Shown here one piece after another: positions 23,791 to 35,270 of a DNA stretch of 64,000 bases. Where the stretch lies: positions 124,001 through 188,000 of the forward strand of contig JAMSLZ010000006.1 of the NCBI GenBank assembly GCA_026027325.1, given 5' to 3'. Made by a program: the position numbers and the translations under genes. Under the pieces are notes generated by a model, which worked only from the letters and a program-made list of their open reading frames with translations, searched no databases and had not been told where the DNA came from. The number at the start of each line of letters is the position of its first letter. Position 1 is the stretch's first letter. Origin of the DNA: Actinomucor elegans. Lineage: Eukaryota; Mucoromycota; Mucoromycetes; Mucorales; Mucoraceae.

Positions 23791-24334
23791 TGTTTTGTAA
23801 AGATAGCAGGAAAATATATATATTGGTCGAGGTACCTTCTCTTTGTGATTGTAATTGGAATAAAGAGTATATTCTTTTAATGACTTGATAGACCCATAAT
23901 TTAGGTGCAACAATCAATTGTCTTACGTATAAATATAGTGACAGCTTTGTGCTGCTATTATTACTCTGTATTACCATATACAGTGAGATTGTCGGTCGAG
24001 AACCAAAGACCAATCAGCCAGTCCCTACTGTAATAAGAAGGGTGGAATCGCTCCCGAGTGGTGCTAATACTAATTGTCTATGCAAAACATGGCTAAACTT
24101 ACAGAATAGCTTTAGTTTCATAAAAAAAACAGTATTTCCATTAGTCGGCTTTTCTTTGGGACGCAAAGATGCCTTAACTCTTTAACAAGGCCGACGTAAA
24201 GCGTAGATCATCCTCCAATGAAACTTCATTTTATAAAACCCAGCAATTAGGGCTAACCAGGGACTTGCATAGGATTGTAATTAGAAATACCTATAATTCG
24301 TTCTTGATTATTGCAGCTACACTATAGGCTGGAT

Positions 24335-24450
24335 TGTGGTTAAAGAAAGATAATAGTAGATGCAACAACTGAGTACGGATTACTCGAAAAATACGAGTTT
24401 TAACCGAGATCATCAGCGGAAAGATCTATAAATCTATAAATCAATTTGAC
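24335..24450 (-). repeat. Dispersed intergenic repeat, copy 9
   Basis: The minus strand has ATAGATCTTTCCGCTGATGA, TCTCGGTTAAAACTCG, GAGTAATCCGTACTCAG and TTGTTGCATCTACTATTAT. Confidence 0.6.
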
Positions 24451-24504
24451 TTGAAATAAATGCAACTTACTGCCTATCATTAAATTGCCCAATCAGTATT
24501 ATGG

Positions 24505-24650
24505 TTATTAATGATTAATTGTGAATTTTGAATGTGTTATGTAGCCTAGATCATGATTGATAGATCTCTCCATTGATCTCGATCACATGTGCCTGAAAAA
24601 TATTTCACGTCCGGTATGAGCTGATAGGCTTATCAGGACCTCTGTTCAAC
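24505..24650 (+). repeat. Dispersed intergenic repeat, copy 10
   Basis: The 5' extension GATTAATTGTGAATTTTG and ATGTAGCCTAGATCATGA is followed by TTGATAGATCTCTCCATTGA, TCTCGATCACATGT and GGTATGAGCTGATAGGC. Confidence 0.65.
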
Positions 24651-24856
24651 TACACAACAGCTATTAAGTGCTAATAATCAGCAGTAGTTAGCATCTATTC
24701 ATGAACGACAGAACAACATATGGATTGATTTTATTGGATATCGGAAACAGAAAAGCGTGACTTTGACATGTTTAATCGCCGCAACCCCCATCACATTTTT
24801 TTGGCCCTGTTTTACACCTAGTGATTATTTTCTTCTAATTATTGTAATTGCAAAAA

Positions 24857-25149
24857 ATGAAGTTGAAGCAACTTAAAGTCAGACCAAAGAAGATCCTCGA
24901 GGCCAGTCCCTGTATTGCTGAAATGGGTGCTTTGTTTGAATGTTGGGCAACTGCTGGTGTTGATGACAAGCGTTGTACAGCTATTGCTAAATCATTGACA
25001 CAGTGCATGGGCAAACCCGTAAGTTTTTGAATGAGCATATTAGTATATATGGTGATTCTTATATTTATATAAAAAAAAACTAGGTTCAAAGAACAAAGAA
25101 CACAAACACAATCAACTACCATTTAGCACGTTTAAGCAAACAATTGTAA
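24857..25149 (+). CDS. MRP10: Mitochondrial small-subunit ribosomal protein mS37 (Mrp10/CHCHD1)
   Basis: Two exons, 24857-25018 and 25084-25149, give 75 residues. It is a twin CX9C protein, imported and oxidised by the Mia40 pathway, and part of the mitochondrial small ribosomal subunit. The first CX9C uses Cys19/Cys29 and the second Cys40/Cys50. The family blocks are KLKQLKVRPKKILEASPC, WATAGVDDKRC and the C-terminal NTINYHLARLSKQL, the last supplied by exon 2. The ATG at 24857 was chosen because the family begins directly with this lysine-rich segment. Confidence 0.93.
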
Positions 25150-25341
25150 TTCAACCCAACCGATCTTCAGAAAAAGAGAATTTTTTATTTGTGAACTATA
25201 ACAAATGACAGCTTAACCGATACTAGACATTCTCATTTATTTGAATTCACAAAGTGTAATATATTATTCATTCTATGCTTTTATCTTTTCAAGAATAAAA
25301 TATATAAAAGAGCAAAGATGTAATCAATCTTGACTATTTGT

Positions 25342-26010
25342 TTAAACAAGAGGAGGGCTATGAGAAAACGAGCGACGTCTTTGGTAGTTGGAAGGAGAAC
25401 GTGATCTCGAGCGCATTCGACGCGAAGGTAAAGGTTCGTTATTATTGTCATATCTTGGTGGAGAAGCAGAGCGTTCGCGACGATATGGACTCCGAGATCG
25501 ACTCGTTCTGCTATTATATTGTTTTAAATGAGGCGATGGATATTGAAGAGGACGTCTATGTTCTTGCTGCTGTTGAAGTTGATAATGCGAAGGTGTTCTA
25601 GCCCACTTTATTTTACGTGTCAGCAGTTATTCTTTACACGTTCATTGTGCCGTACTTATACCTGTACACTCAAAGTATATCCGTCGATGGTTCTGCCGTG
25701 CATTTCTTGGAAAGCATCTTCAGCATCTCGATTTGCTTCAAATTCAACAAAAGCATAACTATAAAGTAAAGAGCATTAAATAAAAAAAGTCATTTGCGTA
25801 AATATATTCATTAAATTACGGTTTAGCGTTATAGTTTTTTGGTGCTGGTATATCTAAACGAACCAATCGTCCATATCTATGATTCAATTCTTTGGTCAAT
25901 GAAAGGAAATAGTAAATTAATAGAAATAATAGTTGCCTTTCGAATTCATAAGCTAGATTCCTTGCACGAGTCCTTGAATTAAACCCAGATACAAATAAAG
26001 TAGTCTTCAT
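25342..26010 (-). CDS. SR-type splicing factor with one RRM and RS-rich tail
   Basis: Four exons (26010-25937, 25876-25820, 25758-25662 and 25605-25342) give 163 residues. The RRM spans about 1-80: RNP2-like TLFVSGF, RYGRLVRLDIPAP and RNP1-like YAFVEFE, ending GYTLSVQWAR. The tail is rich in Arg-Ser and Ser-Pro (TSRSRSPYRRERS, RRMRSRSRSPS), typical of SR proteins that bind exonic enhancers and recruit the spliceosome. Intron 1 has a GC donor (AG|GCAACT...CATAG, 60 nt). It contains no stop and is a multiple of three, so retention would put 20 residues into the RRM. The other introns are GT-AG. It is convergent with the mS37 gene. Confidence 0.85.
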
Positions 26011-27247
26011 TATGATCTCTTTTTAGATTAATTGGTTACTTAAACAAAAAGTATGTTAAAGGTGTTGAGCAAACAGGTCAAGATACGAAAACGCTTAAAC
26101 CGCCGCTTTTTAAACGATGTTTAAAATTAAAAGGAATTTGATTGGTTGATGGAAATCTAAAATAAAAGAAGAAGAAAAGAAGGATAATTGCTTGGGGGTT
26201 CGTTTTTGATCAAAAATTAAAATTTCCATTCCTTTAACATAACTTATTATACAAATGCTTGTAGTAATACAAAAAATCCTAATAAAAGCTATATAAATTT
26301 TAGCTGCACATCGAATGAGACAAAATTTATTCTATTCTTTATTTCATTGTGGGTATTTCCATTAATTAACACATTGTCGTTATTGTTTGTTCTATGGTCT
26401 CAGCTTCATTTTTTTTATTGTATAAAAGATACAAAAATATGAATATATGCCTAAATGAACAGTAAATGTATATCGATTATAAATACGCCATTAAAACGAT
26501 GTTTATATAATCAAAAAAAAAGTATCCTTAAAAAAATTGCGTGTACCCTTAAAAAAAACTTTAAAGCTATTCACAATTTTCATTGGATGTCATATAATAG
26601 AGCATTTAATCAAAATCAAAGAATAAACACATCTTTCATTACTTTACTTCCATCTTTATGTAATGAAAAGTATAACTATCCACCAGATCTCTTGATAATA
26701 TTTGCCTAGGGTTTAATTGCGTACTGAATAGCGTAAAAGGTATGCCACATATGCGTCAAAGCCTATACTTAAGTGTTGATAACAAAAACGATTGTCAAAT
26801 TTTTCAGTCTTATGCTCAAAAATCACGTTTTTTATATAGTAAAAATATTAAAAAGTATGTTGCTTTAAAGCATACATCTTCAAAATGTTACTTGCGTGAT
26901 TGAGAAATAATCAAAATCTGACAATATCCAGAAGTCGAAGGGTTTATAAGTAAAAAAATATGATTTCTCCACTGCGCAAATTATACTCCGACATCCGACG
27001 TCATTTATTTGTATATTTTGATTGGCTAAGTTTAGTTGGCAGTACAAAAAAATTAATAGAAGGGGCTCTCGCCTTCTTTTCCTCTTTTTTTTTTTCCTTT
27101 AGACACTTTGCGGCATAAGGATTTCCTCACAGGACACTCTTTTTAATAAACAAGTTGAAAAATCTGATAGTATTAAAGAGAAGAACCAAAGAGTTATAAA
27201 GAGAGAAAAGAAAGGAAAACCGGATCAATTTTTATAAAATAATACCT
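26011..27247. promoter_or_regulatory. Divergent region upstream of the SR and DUF3020 genes
   Basis: 1.2 kb without a supported gene. A pyrimidine tract (TTCTTTTCCTC and long T run) at about 27073-27100 precedes the DUF3020 start; a long leader is likely. Confidence 0.4.
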
Positions 27248-28657
27248 ATGGAAAACACGCATATTAAAAACGAAGAACCCACTGTGACTTCCAACAGTGA
27301 GACTGCCACCGTTGCTGCTTCTTCTGGTACTGACAATAATGATACTCTAACTGTGACTAGTAGTAGTCCCGCCTCATCAAGTGCATCCGCATTTCAACCT
27401 TTCCAGCAATTACATGAAGCAGTTTTGGCTGCTGTGAATAGTCATTCCTCGACACTTCCAAGTGGATTCTTATCGGCTGCCGTAGCAGCTGCAGCCGCCA
27501 ACAGTAATGTTACTATACATCCTCACCCACAACAACAGCAACAAAGCTTTGATCAACAAGGATTGGAACAGCAAACTTTAGATCAGCATCAGCCTATTGT
27601 TTTACGAGAGATGGATATTGCGAAAAAAGAAAGTGTGCGTGCTTCAAACAGAGAAAGAAAGAAGAAGTGGCGTATCCACAATGAAGAAAGAAGTAAGTAT
27701 ACATTGATGCTTTATACTTTTTACTTATCATGTCGGATAGATAAAGACAATGATTTAAGGTGCAGAGTAAATAAAAGAGCAAGTAAACTATATGGTGTAG
27801 CGGATTCACCGGCGAAACAGAAATGGATTCAAGAAGAATTCGAAAAGCGTCGTCAAAAGCGTATGGATAAAGAACGTAGAAAGCATATTGTGAATAATGT
27901 ACTAAGCGTGCCTGGGTCAAGTACCCTAAACTCAAGTTCAACAAACGCAGCTACTACTGCAGCCACTACTAGCAACAGTGTCTTAAGCGATGATTCAATC
28001 AATAACGCAGCGAACAATGATAACAACGCGACAAATAATAATGATAATCAGATCTCGAGCTATTATACACCTTTACCGCAGATTGATACAGCAACTGCAG
28101 CTAAGCTATTGGATTTTCCTACAGATTTACAGCGTCAGTTATTGGAGCAGTTAAACAACAGTATGATGGTAAGTTTATAATTGATATGACATATCAAAAG
28201 AATGCACTTCTAAGCCTTCTTTTAGGCACTCACCAATGGTATCCAACAACAACAACAACAACAACAACAGCAGCAGCAGCAAAATGACCAAGATAATAAA
28301 GATCAGCTTAGCTTTAATCCTGCAGGCAGCAATAATAATGATTCTCTCCAACAAGCCATTACTCAAGGGCTTTCTAATACAAACACAACAAGCGCAACAA
28401 GTAGCAACCATAATTCACCTATGCAGTATACTGCATCTTCTACTACTACAACTGATTTGATGGATATGAACGAAAATTCAGCTGATCCTAATACAATCCT
28501 TACAATTGATACTACTTCTAATGCTAATAATACTATTAATACTGAAGCAAACGATGAATCTACAGTAACCGAGGAAGGTAAAGAAGGAAAGAAACCTGAA
28601 TATCCCATGGATGCTGTTCTTACTTTGATGCAATTAAATGCAGGCTGGAGACAGTAA
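27248..28657 (+). CDS. DUF3020-domain nuclear regulator with glutamine/asparagine-rich tails
   Basis: Three exons (27248-27692, 27741-28168 and 28226-28657) give 434 residues. The central DUF3020 block (about 130-205) is basic and helical: RASNRERKKKWRIHNEER, NKDNDLRCRVNKRASKLYG, KQKWIQEEFEKRR and KRMDKERRKH; the first join restores the invariant NKDNDLRCR. Fungal proteins with this domain are putative DNA-binding regulators of unknown targets. The flanks are low-complexity: an Ala/Ser-rich N-terminus with an AAAVAAAAA run, polyGln of about 12 residues at the start of exon 3, and Asn/Thr-rich stretches. The C-terminus closes with MDAVLTLMQLNAGWRQ, which looks conserved rather than disordered. 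Confidence 0.82.
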
Positions 28658-30821
28658 TAGTATTAGTAGTAGAAGTAGATTTTTTTTATACAATTCATTC
28701 CTCAATATATAAATAAAACGGTCTTGCACATAAGATTGCCTACTTGACGAACTCATCCGTGTTTCGTCTTTTTTGAGGGTACAGATTGCACTACAACTAT
28801 TATGTTCTCCGAAAAATGAGATAGTCTCATATCATTCAATCATAACTTAAATGCTTTTATAAACATGAAAAATGGTTATTTCGCCATTCAACACACAGTT
28901 GATTTTGTACAAACTTTATCAAGAAACTATATCTCTCTGGGCTTTCTCACTATGAAGAGAATCGTTTAAAGTAGCCATATTCGATTCCAGGTCAAAAATA
29001 ACCGGTGTTTAAATCGATTAAAATACTCTATCCAATGGAAACAAGGCAATGTGTTTTTATATTATTATTTTACTGTTTTATCTCCGATACTAAATAAACC
29101 AACTGAAATAGCTTCAAAGATTTACAGTAAAACCCTCCATGGGTACCCCCTTAGGATCTCTTTTTTAGACTTCGCTCAAGTTTTATGATGTCTTTGATAT
29201 TATAGAAATTGGTTTGGAGATATAACTAATAATTATAATAGGTTTTCTGTAGACAAAGGTAATATTTTTGAACGTGATAGATGGTAGTGGTAGTAGTACT
29301 GTATTGTTAAATCGGCGTCAACCAATGAAAGTAATAGTAAACTTTGTGTGTATTGTTGTTGTAAACGTCTACTTTGAAGCCATCCTATTACAGCTTGTAC
29401 GATAAGAGTCATGGACGACATAGAAAGAGTGAAGCAAGCATGATATACTAATAATAGTATTATTATTTGAGTTTTTTGTGTCTCATGGTTCCTTTTAAAA
29501 GCATTCTAGTGCCCCGTAGCAGCACCCCTGTTCAAATATAAATATAGGTTTTTTTTTTCCTTTTTTTTTTTTGTTTTTTTTCCCTTTTTTTTCCTTTGGT
29601 TGAACAGGCATTTCTAAGTAAACCCACCCTAGGATTCAATGTGCTGGTATAATTCAGATGCATGAGTTTTTAGAGGTTTGACGGTAAACATAGCTAAATG
29701 TAAAGCATATGTGTCAAAACAAATGATACGCTTGCACTTTTGGTATGATCCAAAATGATGTAGGAATAAAGATAAGGTGCCGTATAAGATAGATTATAAA
29801 AATTTGTCAGGCAGCCGCAATACATATAACCCTGCACTTCCTTGTATAATCATGAGCTGATGTGGGAGAGCAATAAAACGGAATGAATGCAATAGACGCG
29901 TCTTTCTTGTTTGCCAACATGATAGTACATTGATACTAAATGCAGAATGCATCCTAATAGATTCATAGAGAATTTGGAGCATCAATACAACATTATGAAT
30001 TCCTTGATGGAATATGCCTATACAAACAGCATGCCACTCGTAAAAAGGACTACAATGCATACCAACAAGTAGATCTGGGCAACTGGGGTAACAAAGACTA
30101 ACACTGAACTTGTTTCGCCAGATATGATTCAGGGATCCAGAGGGATGGTTAGCACACTTTCGATAGTATAATGAATTCCTTTGTTAACATCGATAATTGT
30201 TTACACGATGAACCAATGCTTGTATGAATCATGACATTGGTGAAGGTATTCAGTTATGGGATCAGTTTGAAGACTCTCACCTTCTCGTGGTTGATCCTGT
30301 TAGTATCAAAGATATACATCTTTGAGAACCAAGAAGAGTCTATATAGTCATATTACTTAAAATAAAAACCTGCCTTTTATTCTTTAATTTCTTTCTGAAT
30401 CTAGAGACTTTGAATGGGTCTTAACATTTCTCAATATTACTTGCTGAACTTAAAGATACTGATAAAGTATACTAAGCTTTTTCTTGTTGAGTCTTGGCCA
30501 GAACGTGTGAATGGTATCACAAGCAGTAATTAGCTGCTACTAATCCAGGCCTTTCACTAAGCGTCGCCTTTTACACCAATAACGGCTTATTTTCTACAAG
30601 AATCACTTCCAGTTTATTCTAATCTAAAGGCGATACGCGTCCTTAAAGATAGCGCACTCTTTCAAAGCAAAGATAGAATCGTCAAAGGTATTCGAGTAAC
30701 TCGATGACGCACAGAGAAGCCAAGCGGAGTTGGTTGGCATGAGATTCCAAGATAGTACCAATACAAGGAACTTTCTATTATAATATACCTTTTTCTTTCA
30801 TTCTTATTTTAAAAATTAAGC
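28658..30821. other. 2.2-kb intergenic stretch with coding-like scraps
   Basis: No complete gene is present. A T-rich tract lies at 29550-29600. Two short plus-strand stretches look coding: about 30221-30324 and about 30560-30713 (see findings). Reading frames on the minus strand at 29233-29421 and 29794-30060 have no recognisable content. Confidence 0.45.
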
Positions 30822-33800
30822 ATGAGTAGTTCATTAATGAGTCCTGCTCCTATAGAGGATCAAGCCAAGCTTTTAGATGAAGTTTTGAACGTTGTAAAAG
30901 TCCAAGCTCATCTCATGAAGAAGTGTTTGGTAAGATAGACTTTCTTCCGAAGTCATACTTCTCGAGATAAACCAACTCACTTTTGTGTGTACAGGAAAAC
31001 AACAAGCTTATGGATGGCTTAAAGCACTGTTCGAATATGCTGGCCGAACTTCGCACTTCTGCTTTAACCCCCAAGAACTATTATGAACTTTGTAAGTATA
31101 GCTCAGTGCTTTTTGCTTGGCAATAACGCTCATAGTTGAATAGATATGTCCATCTTTGATGCCATGAGACATTTGACAGCTTTCTTGACAGAGGCCCATA
31201 CTGCTGGTCGTCATCATCTAGCTGATTTATATGAGCTTGTTCAGTACGCAGGTAATATTGTTCCTCGTCTTTACTTGATGATAACTGTCGGTGCTGCCTA
31301 TATGAGCATGCCAGACGCTCCTGTACGTGAAATCATGCGCGATATGATGGAAATGACAAGAGGTGTACAACATCCTATCCGTGGTCTCTTTTTAAGATAC
31401 TATCTCAGTAGTATGACCCGCGATCACTTGCCTATTGGCGAAGGTTCTGGGTAAAACACAGTTCTTACAAGTGTATGGATGCATTTCTAATCTTTCTGCA
31501 TAGCCCTGAAGGCAATGTATTCGAATCAATCAATTTTATTTTGACCAATTTCACAGAAATGAACAAGCTGTGGGTTCGTTTGCAGCATCAAGGTCATTCG
31601 CGCGATCGCGAGAAACGTGAGGCAGAACGTAAAGAGTTGCGTATTTTGGTAGGCACCAATCTAGTCAGATTGAGTCAGTTAGATGGTGTAGACCTCAAGA
31701 TCTATCAAAAGGTAATTTGCAGTTTACAAAATACATCGCTATAGGCACTTAAATATGCTCGTTAGGATATTCTTCCCGGCATTTTGGACCAAGTTGTTAG
31801 CTGTCGCGACGTGATCGCTCAAGAATATCTCATGGAAGTCATTACTCAAGTCTTTCCCGATGATTTTCATTTGCGTACTCTGCAGCCTTTCCTTTCTGCT
31901 ACAGCTCAATTGCACCCTAAAGTCAATGTAAAACAAATCATTATTTCTCTTATTGATCGCTTGGCTGCTTTCGCTGCTCGCGAAGCTGAAGGTGAAGAAC
32001 CTAACGAAGCAAAGAAACAAAGAGAAGAAAACATTCGTCGTATCGCTCAGGAAAAGAAGAGAAAACTGCAAGGTCTTGAGCCTGAGGAGCCTGAAGAAAT
32101 TCCCCAAGAAATTCCTGAAGAAAAGGAAGTTGAGCAGGAGAAGCAAGTCGAAGAAGAAGAACAAGAAGAGAAAGAGGGGCCTCTTGATACTACCGAAGAG
32201 CAAGCCGAAACTGATGAAAAGACAACCGAAGTCGAGGCTGAAGCAAAGAAAGAGGATGAGAGCACCGAGCAAAAAGAAGAGGTTGAAACTGCTGATCATG
32301 AGCAAGAGCAAGAAGAAGTGGATGGTGTTAAAAAAGTGAGAGGTATTCCCGAAGACGTTGAACTCTTTGTCGTTTTCTGGGGTCAAATTGTTGAGCTTGT
32401 CAAGGTAAAGCAAAAATACATATGTGCTTTTTCAATACTAATAGTGTTATTTTAGGCTCGTCCTGACCTTACTGTTCAAGACTTGACTGCCTTGTTGGTG
32501 TCTTTGATTAATCTCTCATTATCTTGTTACCCTGAAAAGCTTGATTATGTCGATCAGATCCTTGCTTATGCCAAAGACAAGGTAGTCGAGTTCTCTGACT
32601 CTCCTGATCTTCACTCCAAAGCCACCGAATCCAATCTTTTGGCTTTACTTTTAGCGCCTATTCAGCATTATAGCTCTGTTATAACCTTGCTGGCTTTAGC
32701 TCACTATCAACCCTTGTTGGCTCTTCAGCCTTATGGTACTCGCTTATCAGCCGCTTATGCTGTTGTTAATAGCGTGCTGAGAAATGCTACCATCATTGAT
32801 ATCCCTGAAGATGTACATGGTATATTGGATCTTTGTGATGTATTGTTGCGTGATCAAAAAGACGCACCTGTTCCTGCCACTCCTCCCGCTCAAACTTCAT
32901 ACGGTGGCATGCGTCAAAAGGCTGTGGACTTGACTTACGAACAAGAAGAGTATATTGAAAAGCAAGGATTGCTAGCTAGAATGATCCATCTTTTCAAATC
33001 AAACAGCGAGGATACACAATTTTTGGTAAGTTTAACTGCAGTCTTTTACTGTGAGTATAGTATTAATAGTGCATGTTTGCATTGATAGTTATTATCAGCT
33101 GCTAGAAAGCAATTTGGTGATGGTGGTGATCGCATCCGTTATACCTTCCCTCCTCTTATTGTTTCAGCTGTGAAACTGGCTAGACGTTACAAGTTTCAAG
33201 AGGAGCAAGATGAGATTTGGGAAAAGAAGACTTCCGCACTTTTCCGTTTCATTCATCAAGTGATCTCTACCTTATATCACAAGTGCGAATGTGCTGATAA
33301 TTGTTTGCACTTGTTCTTATTGGCTGGTCAAAGTGCTGATGAATGTGGATTTGAGGAAATCGCTTATGAGTTCTTTGTTGAAGCCTTTACTATTTATGAG
33401 GAATCCATTTCTGAATCTCGTGCTCAATACCAAGCTATCACTTGTATCATTGGCGCTCTTCAACAAACTCGTGTCTTCTCTATAGATAATTACGATACAT
33501 TGATTACGAAGGCTGCTCTTCATAGTTCTAAGCTTTTGAAGAAGCCTGATCAATGCCGTGGTGTCTATCTTTCTTCGCATCTTTGGTGGGCTACTGATCG
33601 TGTCATTGGTGAAGCCGACCTTCCTGAAGGCGAAAAGACTTTATTTAGAGATGGCAAGCGTGCTCTTGAATGTTTGCAAAAGGCTCTAAAGATTGCTGAT
33701 AGTTGCATGGATCCTGTAACCAATGTTGAGTTGTTTGTAGAAATCCTCAACAGATACGTTTATTACTTTGAAAAAGGCAACGAAGCTGTAAGACTTTCTA

Positions 33801-34090
33801 TATGATAATTGATATTAGGAAACTAACGCACGCAATATTAGGTTACTGTCAAGTACTTGAATGGCTTAATTGACTTGATCAATACGAACCTCAGCAATAT
33901 GGATAATCCTGATCAGCATCCTCCCACACCCAACTCTTCATCCCTCGTTGATCACGAAGGTCCCGTTTCCGAATATGTTCGTCACCACTTCCGTGCCACT
34001 CTTTTGCATTTGCAGAACCGCAAGGAACAATCTGCACGCACTGAATCTCAAGGCCCTAAATATGATGAGTTAGATCTTGGAGATATTTAA
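30822..34090 (+). CDS. VPS35: VPS35, retromer core subunit, with a charged insertion
   Basis: Core of the retromer coat that recycles cargo from endosomes to the Golgi or plasma membrane. The eight exons are 30822-30929, 30995-31091, 31144-31450, 31504-31711, 31766-32404, 32456-33025, 33089-33787 and 33842-34090, giving 958 residues against about 796 in human. The Vps26/Rab7-contact region is conserved ([32 protein letters not shown]), as are the C-terminal solenoid ([29 protein letters not shown]) and the tail [12 protein letters not shown]. The extra length is mainly residues about 312-433, a Glu/Lys-rich segment inserted right after [12 protein letters not shown], where animal proteins have only a short loop. 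The insertion lies inside exon 5 in frame, so it is not an unspliced intron. Confidence 0.95.
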
Positions 34091-34521
34091 TCTTTTTTTT
34101 TGTGTACATGTTATTATAATAATAATGTAATAAAGCAATGGATATCCTGTATTATATTGAATATGATAGTAAGAGCTTTTATATTTGTTTCGATAATAAA
34201 CTATACTACACAATAATAATCCAGTTAATGATAAACTTACAATCTGTTCTCAAAACCGTGTAGCCCATCACCCAATACTTGTTGCGCTGTAGTTAGACAG
34301 GTAATTTAGTGGATGCAAGAGGTGTATAGTCTTATTTCGCCAGATAATAACCTCCCCTTTGTATATTGATGTTCATGGTAAGAGTTGACACTAAATCCAT
34401 TCTTTATTGTATAATATAGTGATGATACATTATTTAATAAATGCTTGATATTATACTATTTAATATAATGGGCTAGATATTAATCAATAATTCAATCTAT
34501 GATTTTACTGTATATTCCCAA
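34091..34521. other. Convergent gap between VPS35 and the MFS gene
   Basis: 3' regions only; AT-rich with AATAAA-like signals. No gene seen. Confidence 0.5.
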
Positions 34522-35236
34522 CTACAAGACATATTTGAAAGAGTAATGGCGGTCGCCGACGAGATCCATACCACCATACTTGTGGATTTCAAGCTCTCTT
34601 TGCTCTACAGAGAGTTTACTTCTTCTCTTGTTTTCATAAGCGAGCAGCAATCGCAAGATAATGACAAGTATAGTTTGGGCAGCCATGCAAGCGAAAGCAA
34701 TGGCATTACCTGCAAAGTATTTTGGAGGATCTATAGAATAAAAAAGAATTGCATTAGCGAAAACACTCTTGTTACCGTTATTGGAAAAGAATAAGAGACT
34801 TACCATAATAGATCTGGCCACCAATTGCTATAGTATGAGTAAAGGCCATTAGTTTGTTACAATCTAGAAATGATTTATCTTAAGTGCTTACCTCCACCAA
34901 TTGTACCCACACTTACAATTGCTGCTGAAGCAACGGCTCGACGCGTAAGTCCACCACTATAAAAAAAAATTCAGTAAATTGAACCGGAAAGCATCGAAGG
35001 GTGATTGTAACCTACTAATTGTTATTGAACCAAGCTACTTTGACCGCAACATTTGCATAAACAGAAATTGTAACGAGGCAAGCGGATATGTAGTTACCAG
35101 CGACATTGGTAGAAGGCAAGAACATCAATAGTAAGAAACCAAGCAATGAAAGTACATTGAGAGCAATCATATGGTAGGCTCTTTCAAAGTATTTATCTAT
35201 AGAAACATCGTAAGAGATATAAACAAGATCAAATAC

Positions 35237-35270
<34 letters not shown>

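Larger units (their letters stand above)
23791..24856. other. Intergenic with two dispersed-repeat copies
   Basis: No gene is supported. It contains one reverse copy (24335-24450) and one forward copy (24505-24650) of the dispersed repeat facing each other, plus the mS37 promoter. Confidence 0.6.

Noticed and set aside
31739..32413. 224-codon minus-strand frame opposite VPS35
   Set aside because: Phe/Leu-rich shadow of the Glu/Lys-rich insertion; the sense strand is in frame with conserved VPS35.
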